Below, piece after piece: positions 1 through 8,429 of a stretch of DNA of 44,635 nt. The position numbers and the translations under genes are program-made. Numbering within the stretch: the stretch's first letter is position 1; each line of letters opens with the position of its first letter. Source of the stretch: Promethearchaeota archaeon (GTDB taxonomy: Archaea; Asgardarchaeota; Lokiarchaeia; Sigyniarchaeales; SOKP01); the NCBI GenBank assembly GCA_004524535.1, contig SDNY01000014.1, positions 1-44,635 on the forward strand, given 5' to 3'. Below the pieces are notes generated by a model. The model made no database searches and was not told the DNA's origin. It saw only the letters and a list, made by a program, of their open reading frames with translations.

Positions 1-354
1 CCTCCCATTTCAGACATAACAGTAGAGGAGTTATATGAAAGACTTAATTCAGAAGACAAACCAGCGGTTTTGATAGATGTCCGAACACCTGAAGAATATA
101 ATGGTGTGGGAGGTCATATTGTAGAAGCGAAGTTAATTCCATTGGGAGACCTTATGTCAAATCTTAATATGGTTGAAGATTATAAAAATGATGAGATTGT
201 GCTAATTTGTCATAGTGGAGCTCGTTCTATGATGGCAGCGAGATTATTAGCCCAAGCTGGATTTAAGGATCTTCGAAATCTATCAGGTGGAATGCTAAAT
301 TGGCATAAAAAAGGTTATCCTACAAATAAGAGAAACCTGAATAATCCATCTTAA
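1..354 (+). CDS. Rhodanese-like sulfurtransferase domain protein, 5' partial
   Basis: The reading frame is open from the first base of the window, so the true start lies upstream. The visible 117 residues form a rhodanese domain: an IDVRTPEEY segment, then the active-site loop CHSGARS, in which the cysteine would carry the persulfide, and a C-terminal GGMLNWHKKGYP ending typical of the fold. Single-domain rhodaneses move sulfane sulfur between thiols. The CHSGARS loop fits a sulfurtransferase rather than a phosphatase-like relative. An upstream domain or signal peptide cannot be excluded because the N-terminus is missing. The gene converges on the rubrerythrin that follows, with 23 bp between the stop codons. 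Confidence 0.85.
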   Translation, partial: PPISDITVEELYERLNSEDKPAVLIDVRTPEEYNGVGGHIVEAKLIPLGDLMSNLNMVEDYKNDEIVLICHSGARSMMAARLLAQAGFKDLRNLSGGMLNWHKKGYPTNKRNLNNPS

Positions 355-377
355 TTAAAAAAAAATAAAGAAGAAAA

Positions 378-881
378 TTATTCTATTTTTTTAAATACTT
401 TCTTTGGAGCACCACAAACAGGACATTTATCTGGCAGGGGTCCTTCATGAGTATAACCACAAACAGGACAAATATGGATATCTTGTTTTTTTAAATCTTT
501 ACCGCTTTCTACTGTTTTTACTGCATTTTCATATAGCTTATGGTGGATTTTTTCAACTTCATTTGCGAAATTGAAAGTTCTTTCAGCAGCCTTATTGCCT
601 TTTGCTTTAGCAGCTTCAATAAATTCGGGATACATTGAAGTAAATTCATAATTTTCTCCCTCAACTGCGGCTTTTAGATTTTCTATAGTTGATTTAACAC
701 CTCCTAATACTTTTAAATGATTATGAGCGTGTACCGTCTCAGCTGCGGCAGCAGCCCGGAATAATTTCGCCACTTGAGGAAATCCATCTTTATCTGCTTT
801 TTCTGCAAAGGCTAAATACTTTCTATTTGCTTGGCTCTCACCTGCAAATGCTTCTTTTAAGCCTTCTTCTACTGTTGGCAT
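378..881 (-). CDS. Rubrerythrin
   Basis: This 167-residue protein has the usual rubrerythrin length and domain order. A ferritin-like four-helix diiron domain (about residues 1-130) carries the E-x-x-H type ligands in the AETVHAHNH and EVEKIHHKLY helices. A short rubredoxin-like domain follows, with CPVC at about 137-140 and CPVC at about 153-156. Rubrerythrins reduce hydrogen peroxide to water in anaerobes, with electrons from rubredoxin; candidate donors are encoded at 8156-8290 and 9092-9232. The start is supported by an AAGGTGA ribosome-binding site 4-5 bp before the ATG. The same leader string, AAGGTGAAATTATG, precedes the second rubrerythrin at 1822. Confidence 0.95.
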   Translation of the reverse strand: MPTVEEGLKEAFAGESQANRKYLAFAEKADKDGFPQVAKLFRAAAAAETVHAHNHLKVLGGVKSTIENLKAAVEGENYEFTSMYPEFIEAAKAKGNKAAERTFNFANEVEKIHHKLYENAVKTVESGKDLKKQDIHICPVCGYTHEGPLPDKCPVCGAPKKVFKKIE

Positions 882-996
882 AATTTCACCTTAATAAATA
901 GTAAATAGTTATTTAAATTCATTTATTTAATTATTTCAATTTGAGTATTATGAATTATAAATTCTAAGTCTGAGAATTAATTGAAAAATAAATTCT

Positions 997-1365
997 TTAA
1001 CTTTTCTCTTTATAAATTATATTATCCTTTTTCAATATAATGAATTTATCCTTTAAATCTTTGAAATTCAACGATTTAAGACATTTTTCAAAAATAGGAA
1101 GCACATTTTCATCAATTAAAGGATGAATATCAATAATAATTAAGAAATTATCAATCTCGTGCTTAAAATAGATGAAATCTTTATCATATGAGATAAGTAT
1201 CCTATTTTTTAACCTTGCTAATTCCATTAATTCACTATTTTTTGTCCCTCTCTTATTTAACTCTTGGACTGTAACGACATCGTGTCCTTTTGTAATTAAT
1301 AACCGCCCAAGATTATTAGATACATTCTCATCTAATAAAAATCTAAAACTAGGCGATGGGGGCAC
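997..1365 (-). CDS. DUF5615/Mut7-C-type PIN-like toxin
   Basis: The 122-residue product resembles the DUF5615 (PIN-like, Mut7-C related) family. It opens with FRFLLDENVSNNLG, containing the first acidic residues of the PIN-like core, and has the characteristic ILISYDKDF strand. A longer frame with an ATG at 1446 exists, but it would overlap the antitoxin by about 100 bp. I prefer the GTG at 1365: a GGAAGAGG ribosome-binding site lies just upstream inside the end of the DUF433 gene and the overlap shrinks to 17 bp. DUF433-DUF5615 pairs are a known toxin-antitoxin arrangement with DUF5615 as the probable RNase toxin. Activity here is inferred from family and pairing only. Confidence 0.75.
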   Translation of the reverse strand: MPPSPSFRFLLDENVSNNLGRLLITKGHDVVTVQELNKRGTKNSELMELARLKNRILISYDKDFIYFKHEIDNFLIIIDIHPLIDENVLPIFEKCLKSLNFKDLKDKFIILKKDNIIYKEKS

Positions 1366-1576
1366 TGCCCTCTTCCTCGAGGAGCTTTCTTGCATATCTA
1401 ATTGAGGCTGAAATATCTTTATTGGATAAAATTGGATATGCTTCAATTATCTCCTCGAAACTTTTACCTGCCTCTAACCATTCGAGAATTATTGAAATCA
1501 TTATCCTCGTTCCTTTAATACGAGGTTTCCCGTGACATATTTCTGGATTTATTTCAATCCGTTCTTCATCAATCAT
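1349..1576 (-). CDS. DUF433 antitoxin
   Basis: The 75-residue protein matches the DUF433 family. It shows the IEINPEICHGKPRIKGTRI segment followed by LEWLEAGKSFEEIIEAYP and a C-terminal helix, with the helix-turn-helix-like layout of these antitoxins. It lies immediately upstream of the DUF5615 gene and overlaps its preferred start by 17 bp, so the two are almost certainly co-transcribed and translationally coupled. The presumed role is to bind and neutralise the PIN-like partner and to autoregulate the pair. Confidence 0.8.
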   Translation of the reverse strand: MIDEERIEINPEICHGKPRIKGTRIMISIILEWLEAGKSFEEIIEAYPILSNKDISASIRYARKLLEEEGSAPIA

Positions 1577-1821
1577 CTTTTTGAAATCACTTTTAAAATC
1601 TAAATAAAACTTTTCTCTTTATTTAATATATAATCAAATCTTAATTAATAATTATCTGTCTTAATCTTATTGTAAGTCTCTGTGAAACAACCTTTTTATA
1701 ATCTTTAATCAACCCAATGCAAAATGAATACAAGAGAAAAAATGCGATTAAATTCAGAATTACAGAAAAAGATAAAAATATTTTTAAATATAATAAATTG
1801 ACAAATGAAAAAGGTGAAATT

Positions 1822-2412
1822 ATGAAAGAGACACCAAAAAAATTATTTACCGCATATGTAGGAGAATCACAAGCGAGAAATCGATATACATTTTGGGCAA
1901 AAGCCGCTAAAAAAGAAGGTTATGCTCTAATTTCCTCCGTATTTCTGGAAACTGCTAATCAGGAGTTGCAGCATGGGACTTGGTTTTATAAAATGCTCCA
2001 AGACTTCAAAAAGAAGGAGAAATTTGACGATATGAAAGTACTACCGGATGCGGAATTTCATACGACTTTAGGAAATACCATTGAAAATTTAACCTCCGCA
2101 AAAGCCGGAGAAGATTTGGAATGGCAAACACTCTATCCAGATATTGTAGAAACAGCAGAGAAAGAGGGGTATCCCAAGATTGCTGAGAGAGTGAAAGCAA
2201 TAATAATTGCTGAAAAACATCATGCGGAAAGGTATGGAAAATTATTAAAGTTAGTAGGAGATGATGCGTTCTTCAAGCGTGGCAAAAAGATTGTCTGGGT
2301 ATGTATGGAATGCGGATATGAAGTAGAGATGGACGAATTACCTAAAAATTGGAAATGTCCTTCTTGTGATCATCCAAGGGCAAATTTTAGAATAAAATGT
2401 GAAGAATTCTAA
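1822..2412 (+). CDS. Rubrerythrin (second copy)
   Basis: This 196-residue rubrerythrin has a diiron helical domain (GESQARNRY near residues 14-22, ETANQELQHG near 41-50, IAEKHHAERY near 127-136) and a C-terminal rubredoxin-type knuckle pair, CMEC and CPSC. It is the full-length peroxidase form. The frame is open from 1717, but the first 35 residues of that longer version are lysine-rich and unlike the family. The ATG at 1822 sits behind AAAGGTGAAATT, the same leader as the other rubrerythrin. It is followed by superoxide reductase, the enzyme whose peroxide product rubrerythrin would remove. Confidence 0.93.
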   Translation: MKETPKKLFTAYVGESQARNRYTFWAKAAKKEGYALISSVFLETANQELQHGTWFYKMLQDFKKKEKFDDMKVLPDAEFHTTLGNTIENLTSAKAGEDLEWQTLYPDIVETAEKEGYPKIAERVKAIIIAEKHHAERYGKLLKLVGDDAFFKRGKKIVWVCMECGYEVEMDELPKNWKCPSCDHPRANFRIKCEEF

Positions 2413-2483
2413 TATTTTAAAAAGACAATCATTAAATACCAATCTAACTAATAAAGCAATAGACTAAACTTAAGTGAAAAAAA

Positions 2484-2873
2484 ATGAACCAAAAAGAAAT
2501 ATGGAAATGTAATGTATGCGGAAAAACTTTAGAAATATTAAATCCTGGTGCTCCAACACAAATTTGTTGTGGCCAAGAAATGCAACTAATGGAGGAACAA
2601 ACTGCAGATTGGAAAGGAGAGAAGCATGTTCCTAAAATAACTATTGATGGAAACAATGTAACCGTTGATGTGGGAATTAGTATAAATATGGCACACCCTA
2701 TGACGAAGGAACATTGGATCATGTGGATAGAATTAAACTGTAAGGATAACTGCTATAAGAGAAAATTTTTAAAACCAGGGGACGAGCCAAAAGCTACTTT
2801 TGTTGTAGCGTCAACTGAAGGAATATGGGCTCGAGAATATTGTAATCTTCATGGCTTATGGAAATCATCGTAG
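2484..2873 (+). CDS. dfx: Desulfoferrodoxin / superoxide reductase, class I
   Basis: The 129-residue protein has both domains of a class I desulfoferrodoxin. An N-terminal desulforedoxin FeCys4 site uses C9, C12, C28 and C29. The catalytic SOR domain has Glu46-Lys47 in EKHVP and Fe(His4Cys) ligands H48, H71, H77, C120 and H123. It reduces superoxide to peroxide without making oxygen, using electrons from rubredoxin. No ligand is missing. It lies 71 bp after a rubrerythrin. A close paralogue is at 13146-13520. This copy lacks the GAACATGTTC-type palindrome that precedes the other one, which suggests different control. Confidence 0.95.
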   Translation: MNQKEIWKCNVCGKTLEILNPGAPTQICCGQEMQLMEEQTADWKGEKHVPKITIDGNNVTVDVGISINMAHPMTKEHWIMWIELNCKDNCYKRKFLKPGDEPKATFVVASTEGIWAREYCNLHGLWKSS

Positions 2874-2902
2874 GATTGTTAAAAATTTAAGTTAAATTAA
2901 TC

Positions 2903-2911
2903 TTTTTTTTT
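2903..2911 (+). terminator. T-tract terminator after superoxide reductase
   Basis: A run of nine T residues lies about 30 bp after the stop codon of the first superoxide reductase and before the transporter gene. Archaeal RNA polymerase terminates on such tracts in the non-template strand. No hairpin is seen. Confidence 0.4.
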
Positions 2912-2974
2912 ATCAATATAATTTTGTTCAAAATTTTTATTTATAATAATTATAATTTAGAATTAAGTTAAGAT

Positions 2975-4333
2975 ATGATTCTTCTTTTACCAATCATCGT
3001 GATCGCTTGCTTTTCAATGGTCATTATCGCCTTGTTTCGTGAAAGGACTGATTTCTTGACCTATAGCGTGTTAGCTATGTTCATTGCTGTTGTCGCGACA
3101 TTTATTTTCTTACCAAAAGCAATTACGGTTGAAGGTTTGATTTTAGCCATTGAATGGGAAGTTGTCTTTTTCCTGATTGCAGTCTTTACGATAGTTGAAG
3201 TTTTGGAGGACAAAAGAATTTTTGAAGAATTAGCCCTTAGAATCACGAATAAGTTTCATACCAACACGCGAAAATTCTTCTGGGTAATGTGTTTAATATC
3301 AACATTATGTGCAGCATTCATTGAAGATATTTCTGTAGCCGTAATCTTCATTCCGATGATTATTCATACGTGCAATAAAATGCATATTAATCCCACACCT
3401 TTTCTCTTGGGTACAACTATTTGCATCAATTTAGCAGCGACACTTACTCCTTTTGGTTCTTCACAAAATATATTAATTAGCGCGGAATTTGACTTAACAG
3501 CTACTTGGTTTATTATAAATTTAGGGCTTTACTTTGTAATTTCGACTTTAGTGACATTATTATTATTAGATTATTTCGTCCTAAGAAAATCATTAAAAAG
3601 AATTTGGCTACCTCATTGTACAATCAATGAAGAACCATATGAACAAAATTACATTCAGACTCATGAGCTAACTATCATGGAAGAGCACATTGATAAAAGA
3701 GTCTACAATAAAAATATGGCTGCCTTATTCGTCTTTATCATTCTTTTATTTATCATTCCAAATATCTTATTTGTTGGAATATTTGCAGGCTTGATGTTTG
3801 TTCTAATTAATCCGCGAAAAGATGCTTCTGGTAAAAAACGCCCTTCAATTTCTTATTATTTTACTAAAGTTGATTATAAGTTAGTCTTTTTCTTTATATG
3901 TTTATTTATATTAGTGTTTTGCATGGAATTAAATGGCACTATTAGGCTATTAGAGGATATTATCATAAGTTTCTCCATAAATGATTTATTTATAATGTGT
4001 CTCTTTATTTTGATAGCAACTTCTCTTTTATCAGGTCTTTTGGATAACGTTCCCATAACTGTTATATTTATCCCGATAATTACCGTTATGATAACCGAAT
4101 TAGGCTTTCCAGCCACACCGTTACTAATAGCTTTTATTTTAGGGATTAATTTAGGAGGGAATTTTTTACCCCAAGGAGCTGCCTGCGATATGTTAACTCT
4201 GGAAATAAGTAAAAAGAATCACATTCATGATATGAATTATAATAAGCTGCTAAAAATAGGAGGGCTTTTTGCATTACTCCATGTCTTAATAGGCATTATT
4301 TATCTCTGGTTTTACATCTATGTGATTTTATAA
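2975..4333 (+). CDS. SLC13/ArsB/NhaD-like ion transporter (IT superfamily)
   Basis: The 452-residue product is almost wholly hydrophobic, with roughly eleven or twelve predicted membrane helices and a basic/acidic cytoplasmic loop around residues 200-245. The two halves show the repeated arrangement of the IT superfamily, including a first-half segment with PFGSSQNILISAEF and a matching second-half LDNVPITVIFIPII followed by a GINLGGNFLPQGA loop. Members include arsenite exporters (ArsB), Na+/H+ antiporters (NhaD) and dicarboxylate carriers. The substrate cannot be read from sequence. No ars genes or regulator are adjacent, so antiport or a carboxylate substrate is as likely as arsenite. The gene appears monocistronic. 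Confidence 0.8.
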   Translation: MILLLPIIVIACFSMVIIALFRERTDFLTYSVLAMFIAVVATFIFLPKAITVEGLILAIEWEVVFFLIAVFTIVEVLEDKRIFEELALRITNKFHTNTRKFFWVMCLISTLCAAFIEDISVAVIFIPMIIHTCNKMHINPTPFLLGTTICINLAATLTPFGSSQNILISAEFDLTATWFIINLGLYFVISTLVTLLLLDYFVLRKSLKRIWLPHCTINEEPYEQNYIQTHELTIMEEHIDKRVYNKNMAALFVFIILLFIIPNILFVGIFAGLMFVLINPRKDASGKKRPSISYYFTKVDYKLVFFFICLFILVFCMELNGTIRLLEDIIISFSINDLFIMCLFILIATSLLSGLLDNVPITVIFIPIITVMITELGFPATPLLIAFILGINLGGNFLPQGAACDMLTLEISKKNHIHDMNYNKLLKIGGLFALLHVLIGIIYLWFYIYVIL

Positions 4334-4517
4334 CTCTATTAATTTAGAAAAAGTTATCATATATCAAAAATCTTGGAATTTCTTTGAAAGAGGTTATCTT
4401 TATTTTATACCTTAAAAATGCTGTGATATTCCAAATTAAGGGATTCATATAAATAAGATAGATTGTTTAATCAAATAGAAAATTTTTTCATAAGGACAAG
4501 TTGAGGTACTTCTATAA

Positions 4518-4964
4518 TTGTTTTTTCGAAAGTTAAATAATTCTGATTTATGGAATAAGATAAAAATTTTAAGAGAATACATTAAAGAATTAGGATCTGG
4601 ATTTAAGGAAAGAACTTGTTGGTCTTGTGGAAAATCTTTAAATATATATGATTTTCTTTCAGATAATTTGGAATTTTCGCCCGAACATATTCTGGAACTA
4701 TGGGAAAATCCTATTTTAGAATTCCATTGCTGTGAATGCTTTAAATATTTAAAAAGAGATGAGCTAAGTAATGTTGAACTTCAAAATACAAAAAGATATT
4801 GTAAAAATTGTCATAAACTCATGAATATATATCAATTTGCCAGAAGTTACAATTATTTAAAAATAAATGAACTAAAGGATGTTTGGTTAAATGAGAATTC
4901 TGTTATTTTTTGCAGTGGTTTCTGCGAAAAATATTATTATCGAATAAAAAAAGAAAAAAAATAG
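4518..4964 (+). CDS. Cysteine-rich protein with duplicated zinc-ribbon-like units
   Basis: I do not recognise this 148-residue family. It contains two homologous units of about 60 residues. The first has C34-x2-C37, then GKSLNIYDF, and C71/C72-x-C74. The second has C95-x2-C98, then HKLMNIYQF, and C132-x3-C136. The spacing between the cysteine pairs is the same (34 residues) in both halves, so this is an internal duplication with one probable zinc site per half. The start is TTG, directly after an in-frame stop and 10 bp behind a GAGGT ribosome-binding site. There are no membrane segments. A nucleic-acid or protein-binding role is possible but unproven. Confidence 0.6.
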   Translation: MFFRKLNNSDLWNKIKILREYIKELGSGFKERTCWSCGKSLNIYDFLSDNLEFSPEHILELWENPILEFHCCECFKYLKRDELSNVELQNTKRYCKNCHKLMNIYQFARSYNYLKINELKDVWLNENSVIFCSGFCEKYYYRIKKEKK

Positions 4965-4972
4965 ATGAAATA

Positions 4973-6157
4973 TTAATTTGTTTTTCTTGCCTTGCCTAAT
5001 TTAGGCATCGCATGCTCATATTGTTTCATAATGAATCTGGAGATTACAATTCTCTGAATTTCCGATGTTCCTTCGTAAATCTGATATAGCTTTGCGTCTC
5101 TAAACAGTTTTTCTACGGGATAAGTTCTAAGATATCCATATCCTCCAAAAATTTGTATTGCTTCAGTAGTAACATTCATTGCAACATCAGAAGCAAATGC
5201 CTTTGCGATTGCTGAACTTAAATTATTATCCATTCCTTGGTCAGCCTCCCAGGCTGCTTTATGTGTCAATAAACGGGCAGCTTCAATATCCTTATACATT
5301 TCAGCGATCTTGAATTGAATTGCTTGATATCTTTCGATGGGTCTTCCGAAGACTTCCCGTTTTTTTGCGTAATCAATTGAATATTCCATTGCTGACCGAG
5401 CACATCCTACTGCGAATGCACCAATTGCTGGCCGAGTGTGAGCAAAAGTTTGCATAGCCACTACAAACCCTCTCCCTGGTTTTGCCAAAACATTTTCCTT
5501 TTGTATTCTTACATCTTTTAACCCCACAGATACAGTATTTGAAGATCGTTGTCCTAACTTAGGAATATGTTTTCCCAATCTAACACCTTCAGTATCTGTC
5601 GGAACGATAAAGGCACATATTCCTCTATGCTTTTTTTCTGGATCAATAGTGGCAAAAACAGTAATATAATCAGCGTGACCTCCATTTGTAATCCAAAATT
5701 TTGTTCCATTTAAAATGAAATCATCACCATCTTTCCTAGCAAGACATTTCATTCCAGCTACATCAGATCCCATAGTTGGCTCAGAAGTAGCAAACGCTAT
5801 TAATTTAAAATTATTTATAAGTTCCCCTAAAATCCTCTGTTTTTGTTCCTCATTACCACCAATAATAATTGGTTCTGCACCTAAATTATTATCAAATATC
5901 GAAGTTGCAATACCTGGACAAGCAGAAGAGATTTCCTCAACAACAATGCATGCATCGAGTAAACCAAGTCCTAGACCACCATATTTCTTAGGAATCGCTA
6001 AATTCAATAACTTCGCATCATAGGCTTTTCTAATGACATCCATCGGAAATTCCTCACTTTCATCATATTTACTAGCAACAGGTAAGACTTCATTAATAGC
6101 GAATTCCCTTGACTTTTTTTGTAGAGCTTTTTGCTCTTCGGTTAGATTAAATTCCAT
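4973..6157 (-). CDS. Acyl-CoA dehydrogenase
   Basis: This 394-residue protein has the normal acyl-CoA dehydrogenase length and order: an N-terminal helical domain (MEFNLTEEQKALQKKSREFA), a middle beta domain with the FAD/acyl-CoA motif FATSEPTMGSDVAG and WITNGGHAD, and a C-terminal helical domain with FGGYGYLRTYPVEKLFRDAK and YEGTSEIQR. The glutamate in YEGTSEIQ is the usual catalytic base position. It would oxidise an acyl-CoA to the enoyl-CoA in beta-oxidation or amino-acid breakdown; chain-length preference cannot be told. It lies downstream of the flavodiiron gene, separated by a possible 21-codon ORF whose stop abuts its ATG. Confidence 0.93.
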   Translation of the reverse strand: MEFNLTEEQKALQKKSREFAINEVLPVASKYDESEEFPMDVIRKAYDAKLLNLAIPKKYGGLGLGLLDACIVVEEISSACPGIATSIFDNNLGAEPIIIGGNEEQKQRILGELINNFKLIAFATSEPTMGSDVAGMKCLARKDGDDFILNGTKFWITNGGHADYITVFATIDPEKKHRGICAFIVPTDTEGVRLGKHIPKLGQRSSNTVSVGLKDVRIQKENVLAKPGRGFVVAMQTFAHTRPAIGAFAVGCARSAMEYSIDYAKKREVFGRPIERYQAIQFKIAEMYKDIEAARLLTHKAAWEADQGMDNNLSSAIAKAFASDVAMNVTTEAIQIFGGYGYLRTYPVEKLFRDAKLYQIYEGTSEIQRIVISRFIMKQYEHAMPKLGKARKTN

Positions 6158-6223
6158 TTATATCTCCTTTTTTTCAATTAATTTATCTATAATATTTTTA
6201 AACTTAAGATTTTCAATCAACAT
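6158..6223 (-). CDS. Possible 21-residue small ORF between fprA and the acyl-CoA dehydrogenase
   Basis: A 21-codon frame begins at an ATG 8 bp behind AGGAG and ends in TAA directly abutting the ATG of the acyl-CoA dehydrogenase. It encodes a short, lysine- and isoleucine-rich amphipathic peptide with no recognised motif. Its own ribosome-binding site and the TAAATG junction suggest it is translated, perhaps only to couple translation of the downstream gene. It may be chance. Confidence 0.3.
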   Translation of the reverse strand: MLIENLKFKNIIDKLIEKKEI

Positions 6224-6239
6224 GATTTTCACTCCTGAT

Positions 6240-7481
6240 TTAATAATCCTCATCCTTAATTTTAGTAGGTATTTCTTTAACTTGTCGAGCAAGTTCAGCT
6301 GCAAGAGCTTCACCTTTTTTTTGTATCTCGCTTTTAGGATATCCTCGAAAAACAACAGGTTCAAGAATATCCCATTTCATGTTCTTTGATAACTCATCAA
6401 AATCTTTTTGAGCACCTCCGCTCCATCCGTAAGACCCAAAAAATAAAACTTTCTTAAACCGCATTCGTTTTTTCTTTAATAAATCCAATAAATATTTCAT
6501 TGGAGGAAACATCTCATACTCATAAGTTGGTGTTCCTATAATTAATCCTGCAGATCTATACACATCCCCCAGAATAAAAGAAGGATCATCATTCGGAACT
6601 CTATAAATCTTAACAGGTACATTTTCGGAAGCAATACCTTTTAAAATACTACTCAACATTGCTCCAGTATTACCATACATACTTCCCCACACAACACATA
6701 TTTCAGGCTCCGCATAATCTTGATTATAATTCGCATAACGTATATATTTCTTGACTACAACCTCGGGCTTTCCTCTCCACACCAGACCATGGGAAGGAGC
6801 TATGGTTTTTATCTCAATATCTTTTAATGCATCAATTGCTTTTAAAACGCTTGTAGAAAACATAGCAACAATATTAGCATAATAACGTAGCATTTCTTCT
6901 TCCCAATATGGCTTATGATCATCTGGAGTCTCATCATCAAATATACTTCCCTTATGGACTCCATAGGCACCAAAGGCATCACTTGAAAAAAGTGTTTTAG
7001 TACTTTTCTCATAAGTAACCATTGTTTCAGGCCAGTGTACATTTGGAATTTCAGCAAACATAAATTCCTTCCCCCGTCCAAGGTCAAGTGTATCTCCTGT
7101 TTTTACTGTTTTAACATTATTTTTAATTTCATAAAATCCATCAACTAATTCCGCTCCCTTTGGAGTAGCGATAATTTCAGCATTGGGAGCTAGTTTATGG
7201 AGCATATATGTAAATCCTGTGTGATCAGGTTCGAGATGATTTAAAATGATATAATCAATATCTTTCACATCTACCGGAATGGATTTCATACTCTCAAGGA
7301 GTATATGATGTGCCCCTGCCCATTCACGAACTAATTCGATGATCGCAATTTTATCTCCTTTAACAATATAAGAATTTAGTGCAACTCCTTTTGGAATTGG
7401 CCAAATTCCCTCAAATAAGTCTTCGGTATGTATATTTGCTCCAATCCAATAAATGCCATCAGCTATTTTTATTGCTTGCAT
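6240..7481 (-). CDS. fprA: Flavodiiron protein (oxygen/nitric oxide reductase)
   Basis: The 413-residue product has the two-domain core of flavodiiron proteins. A metallo-beta-lactamase-like diiron domain has H82-x-E84-x-D86-H87 (HLEPDH), H149, D168 and H231. It is followed from about residue 258 by a flavodoxin domain with FMN-binding GSMYGNTGAM. All diiron ligands are present. These cytoplasmic enzymes reduce oxygen to water or NO to N2O, using electrons from rubredoxin or coenzyme F420H2 depending on lineage. Length and domains match class A without extra C-terminal domains. The rubredoxins and rubredoxin reductase encoded within 3 kb are plausible electron donors. Confidence 0.95.
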   Translation of the reverse strand: MQAIKIADGIYWIGANIHTEDLFEGIWPIPKGVALNSYIVKGDKIAIIELVREWAGAHHILLESMKSIPVDVKDIDYIILNHLEPDHTGFTYMLHKLAPNAEIIATPKGAELVDGFYEIKNNVKTVKTGDTLDLGRGKEFMFAEIPNVHWPETMVTYEKSTKTLFSSDAFGAYGVHKGSIFDDETPDDHKPYWEEEMLRYYANIVAMFSTSVLKAIDALKDIEIKTIAPSHGLVWRGKPEVVVKKYIRYANYNQDYAEPEICVVWGSMYGNTGAMLSSILKGIASENVPVKIYRVPNDDPSFILGDVYRSAGLIIGTPTYEYEMFPPMKYLLDLLKKKRMRFKKVLFFGSYGWSGGAQKDFDELSKNMKWDILEPVVFRGYPKSEIQKKGEALAAELARQVKEIPTKIKDEDY

Positions 7482-7664
7482 TATTCATCACAATTTATAT
7501 AGGATTCTTTTTAATTATTGTATATTAAAATTGTATATTAAAAAGGGATTTAAATTTAATTTATATGAATTATAAATTCTTAAGTAAAATAATAATAAAA
7601 AATTATTTTTTGATAAGGAGAAATTATAATTTATTTAACCATTTATCAATAGAGGTAGATAATA

Positions 7665-8102
7665 ATGTCTGAAGAAGTAAAAACTAAAGTAGGTCTAAAA
7701 TTGGAAAAAGATATGATTTTCAAATGTGAAATGGGTGAAATGGCAGTAAAAGACTGCTATATCGATGAAACAAATCAAGAAGAGGTAGAAATGTGGGGTC
7801 CAAATCCATCTAGACTTCTCGGCATGGCTCTTTTAGGATGTTTAAGTGCAAGCTTTATTTTCTGTCTAAAAAAAAGAAATTTTTCAATTGATGATTTAAA
7901 AGCAGAAGCAGAAGTGATAATAGGAAGGAACGATAAAGGTTTTTTAAGAGTAAAAAAAGTAAATGTAGATATCGTTTCTAAAATTGATGAGCCTGCTGTG
8001 AGAAAAAGAGCAGAGCAATGTAAGAAGATGTTTGAAAGATATTGTACAGTTACCGCTGCCGTGAGAGAGGGAATTGAAGTTAATGTTGATCTTAAGTATT
8101 GA
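7665..8102 (+). CDS. OsmC-family peroxiredoxin-like protein
   Basis: The 145-residue protein fits the OsmC/Ohr family: an N-terminal beta segment, a long central helix containing GCLSASFIFC (C59 or C67 as first redox cysteine) and the second conserved cysteine, C127, in RYCTVTAAVREG. OsmC and Ohr proteins reduce organic hydroperoxides through this cysteine pair. Some archaeal members of unknown function keep only one cysteine, but here both regions carry one. A GAGGTAG ribosome-binding site precedes the ATG. Its place among rubrerythrin, flavodiiron and rubredoxin genes fits peroxide defence. Confidence 0.8.
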   Translation: MSEEVKTKVGLKLEKDMIFKCEMGEMAVKDCYIDETNQEEVEMWGPNPSRLLGMALLGCLSASFIFCLKKRNFSIDDLKAEAEVIIGRNDKGFLRVKKVNVDIVSKIDEPAVRKRAEQCKKMFERYCTVTAAVREGIEVNVDLKY

Positions 8103-8155
8103 AGGTAAATAATAAAACTAAAAAAAAGAAAGAAGAAAATAGATCTTATTAATTA

Positions 8156-8290
8156 TTAAATTTGTTCAAACATATCCTTTCCTACACCGCAGACTGGGCA
8201 AGTCCAATCGTCAGGTAAATCTTCAAATTTAGTTCCTTCGGCCTCCTCATCGTATATATATCCACAAGCGGTACATTCCCATTTTGCCAT
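8156..8290 (-). CDS. Rubredoxin
   Basis: This 44-residue reading frame encodes a canonical rubredoxin beginning [13 protein letters not shown]. It has the two iron-binding knuckles C6-x2-C9-G-Y and C31-P-V-C34-G, the acidic DLPDDW linker and the final F. It carries single electrons between an NADH-dependent reductase and terminal acceptors such as superoxide reductase, rubrerythrin and flavodiiron protein, all encoded nearby. The ATG sits about 10 bp after AGGTGC. It is convergent with the OsmC gene. Confidence 0.93.
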   Translation of the reverse strand: MAKWECTACGYIYDEEAEGTKFEDLPDDWTCPVCGVGKDMFEQI

Positions 8291-8429
8291 ATTTTGCACC
8301 TAATATTTTAATTATATGGATTTTAATAACAAGAATATTAAAAAATTTAGTTCTATAATTTATAAAATCTTCTTATAATTAAATAAAAATTTATAGTTGA
8401 AACACATTATATGATTTGGAGATGATTTT

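Noticed and set aside
5715-6389. Long plus-strand open frames opposite the acyl-CoA dehydrogenase and flavodiiron genes
   Set aside because: They are antisense shadows of strongly supported genes and have low-complexity serine- and phenylalanine-rich translations.
7517-7542. Tandem 13-bp repeat ATTGTATATTAAA x2 upstream of fprA
   Set aside because: Simple AT-rich duplication without symmetry; no second instance at other promoters in the window.
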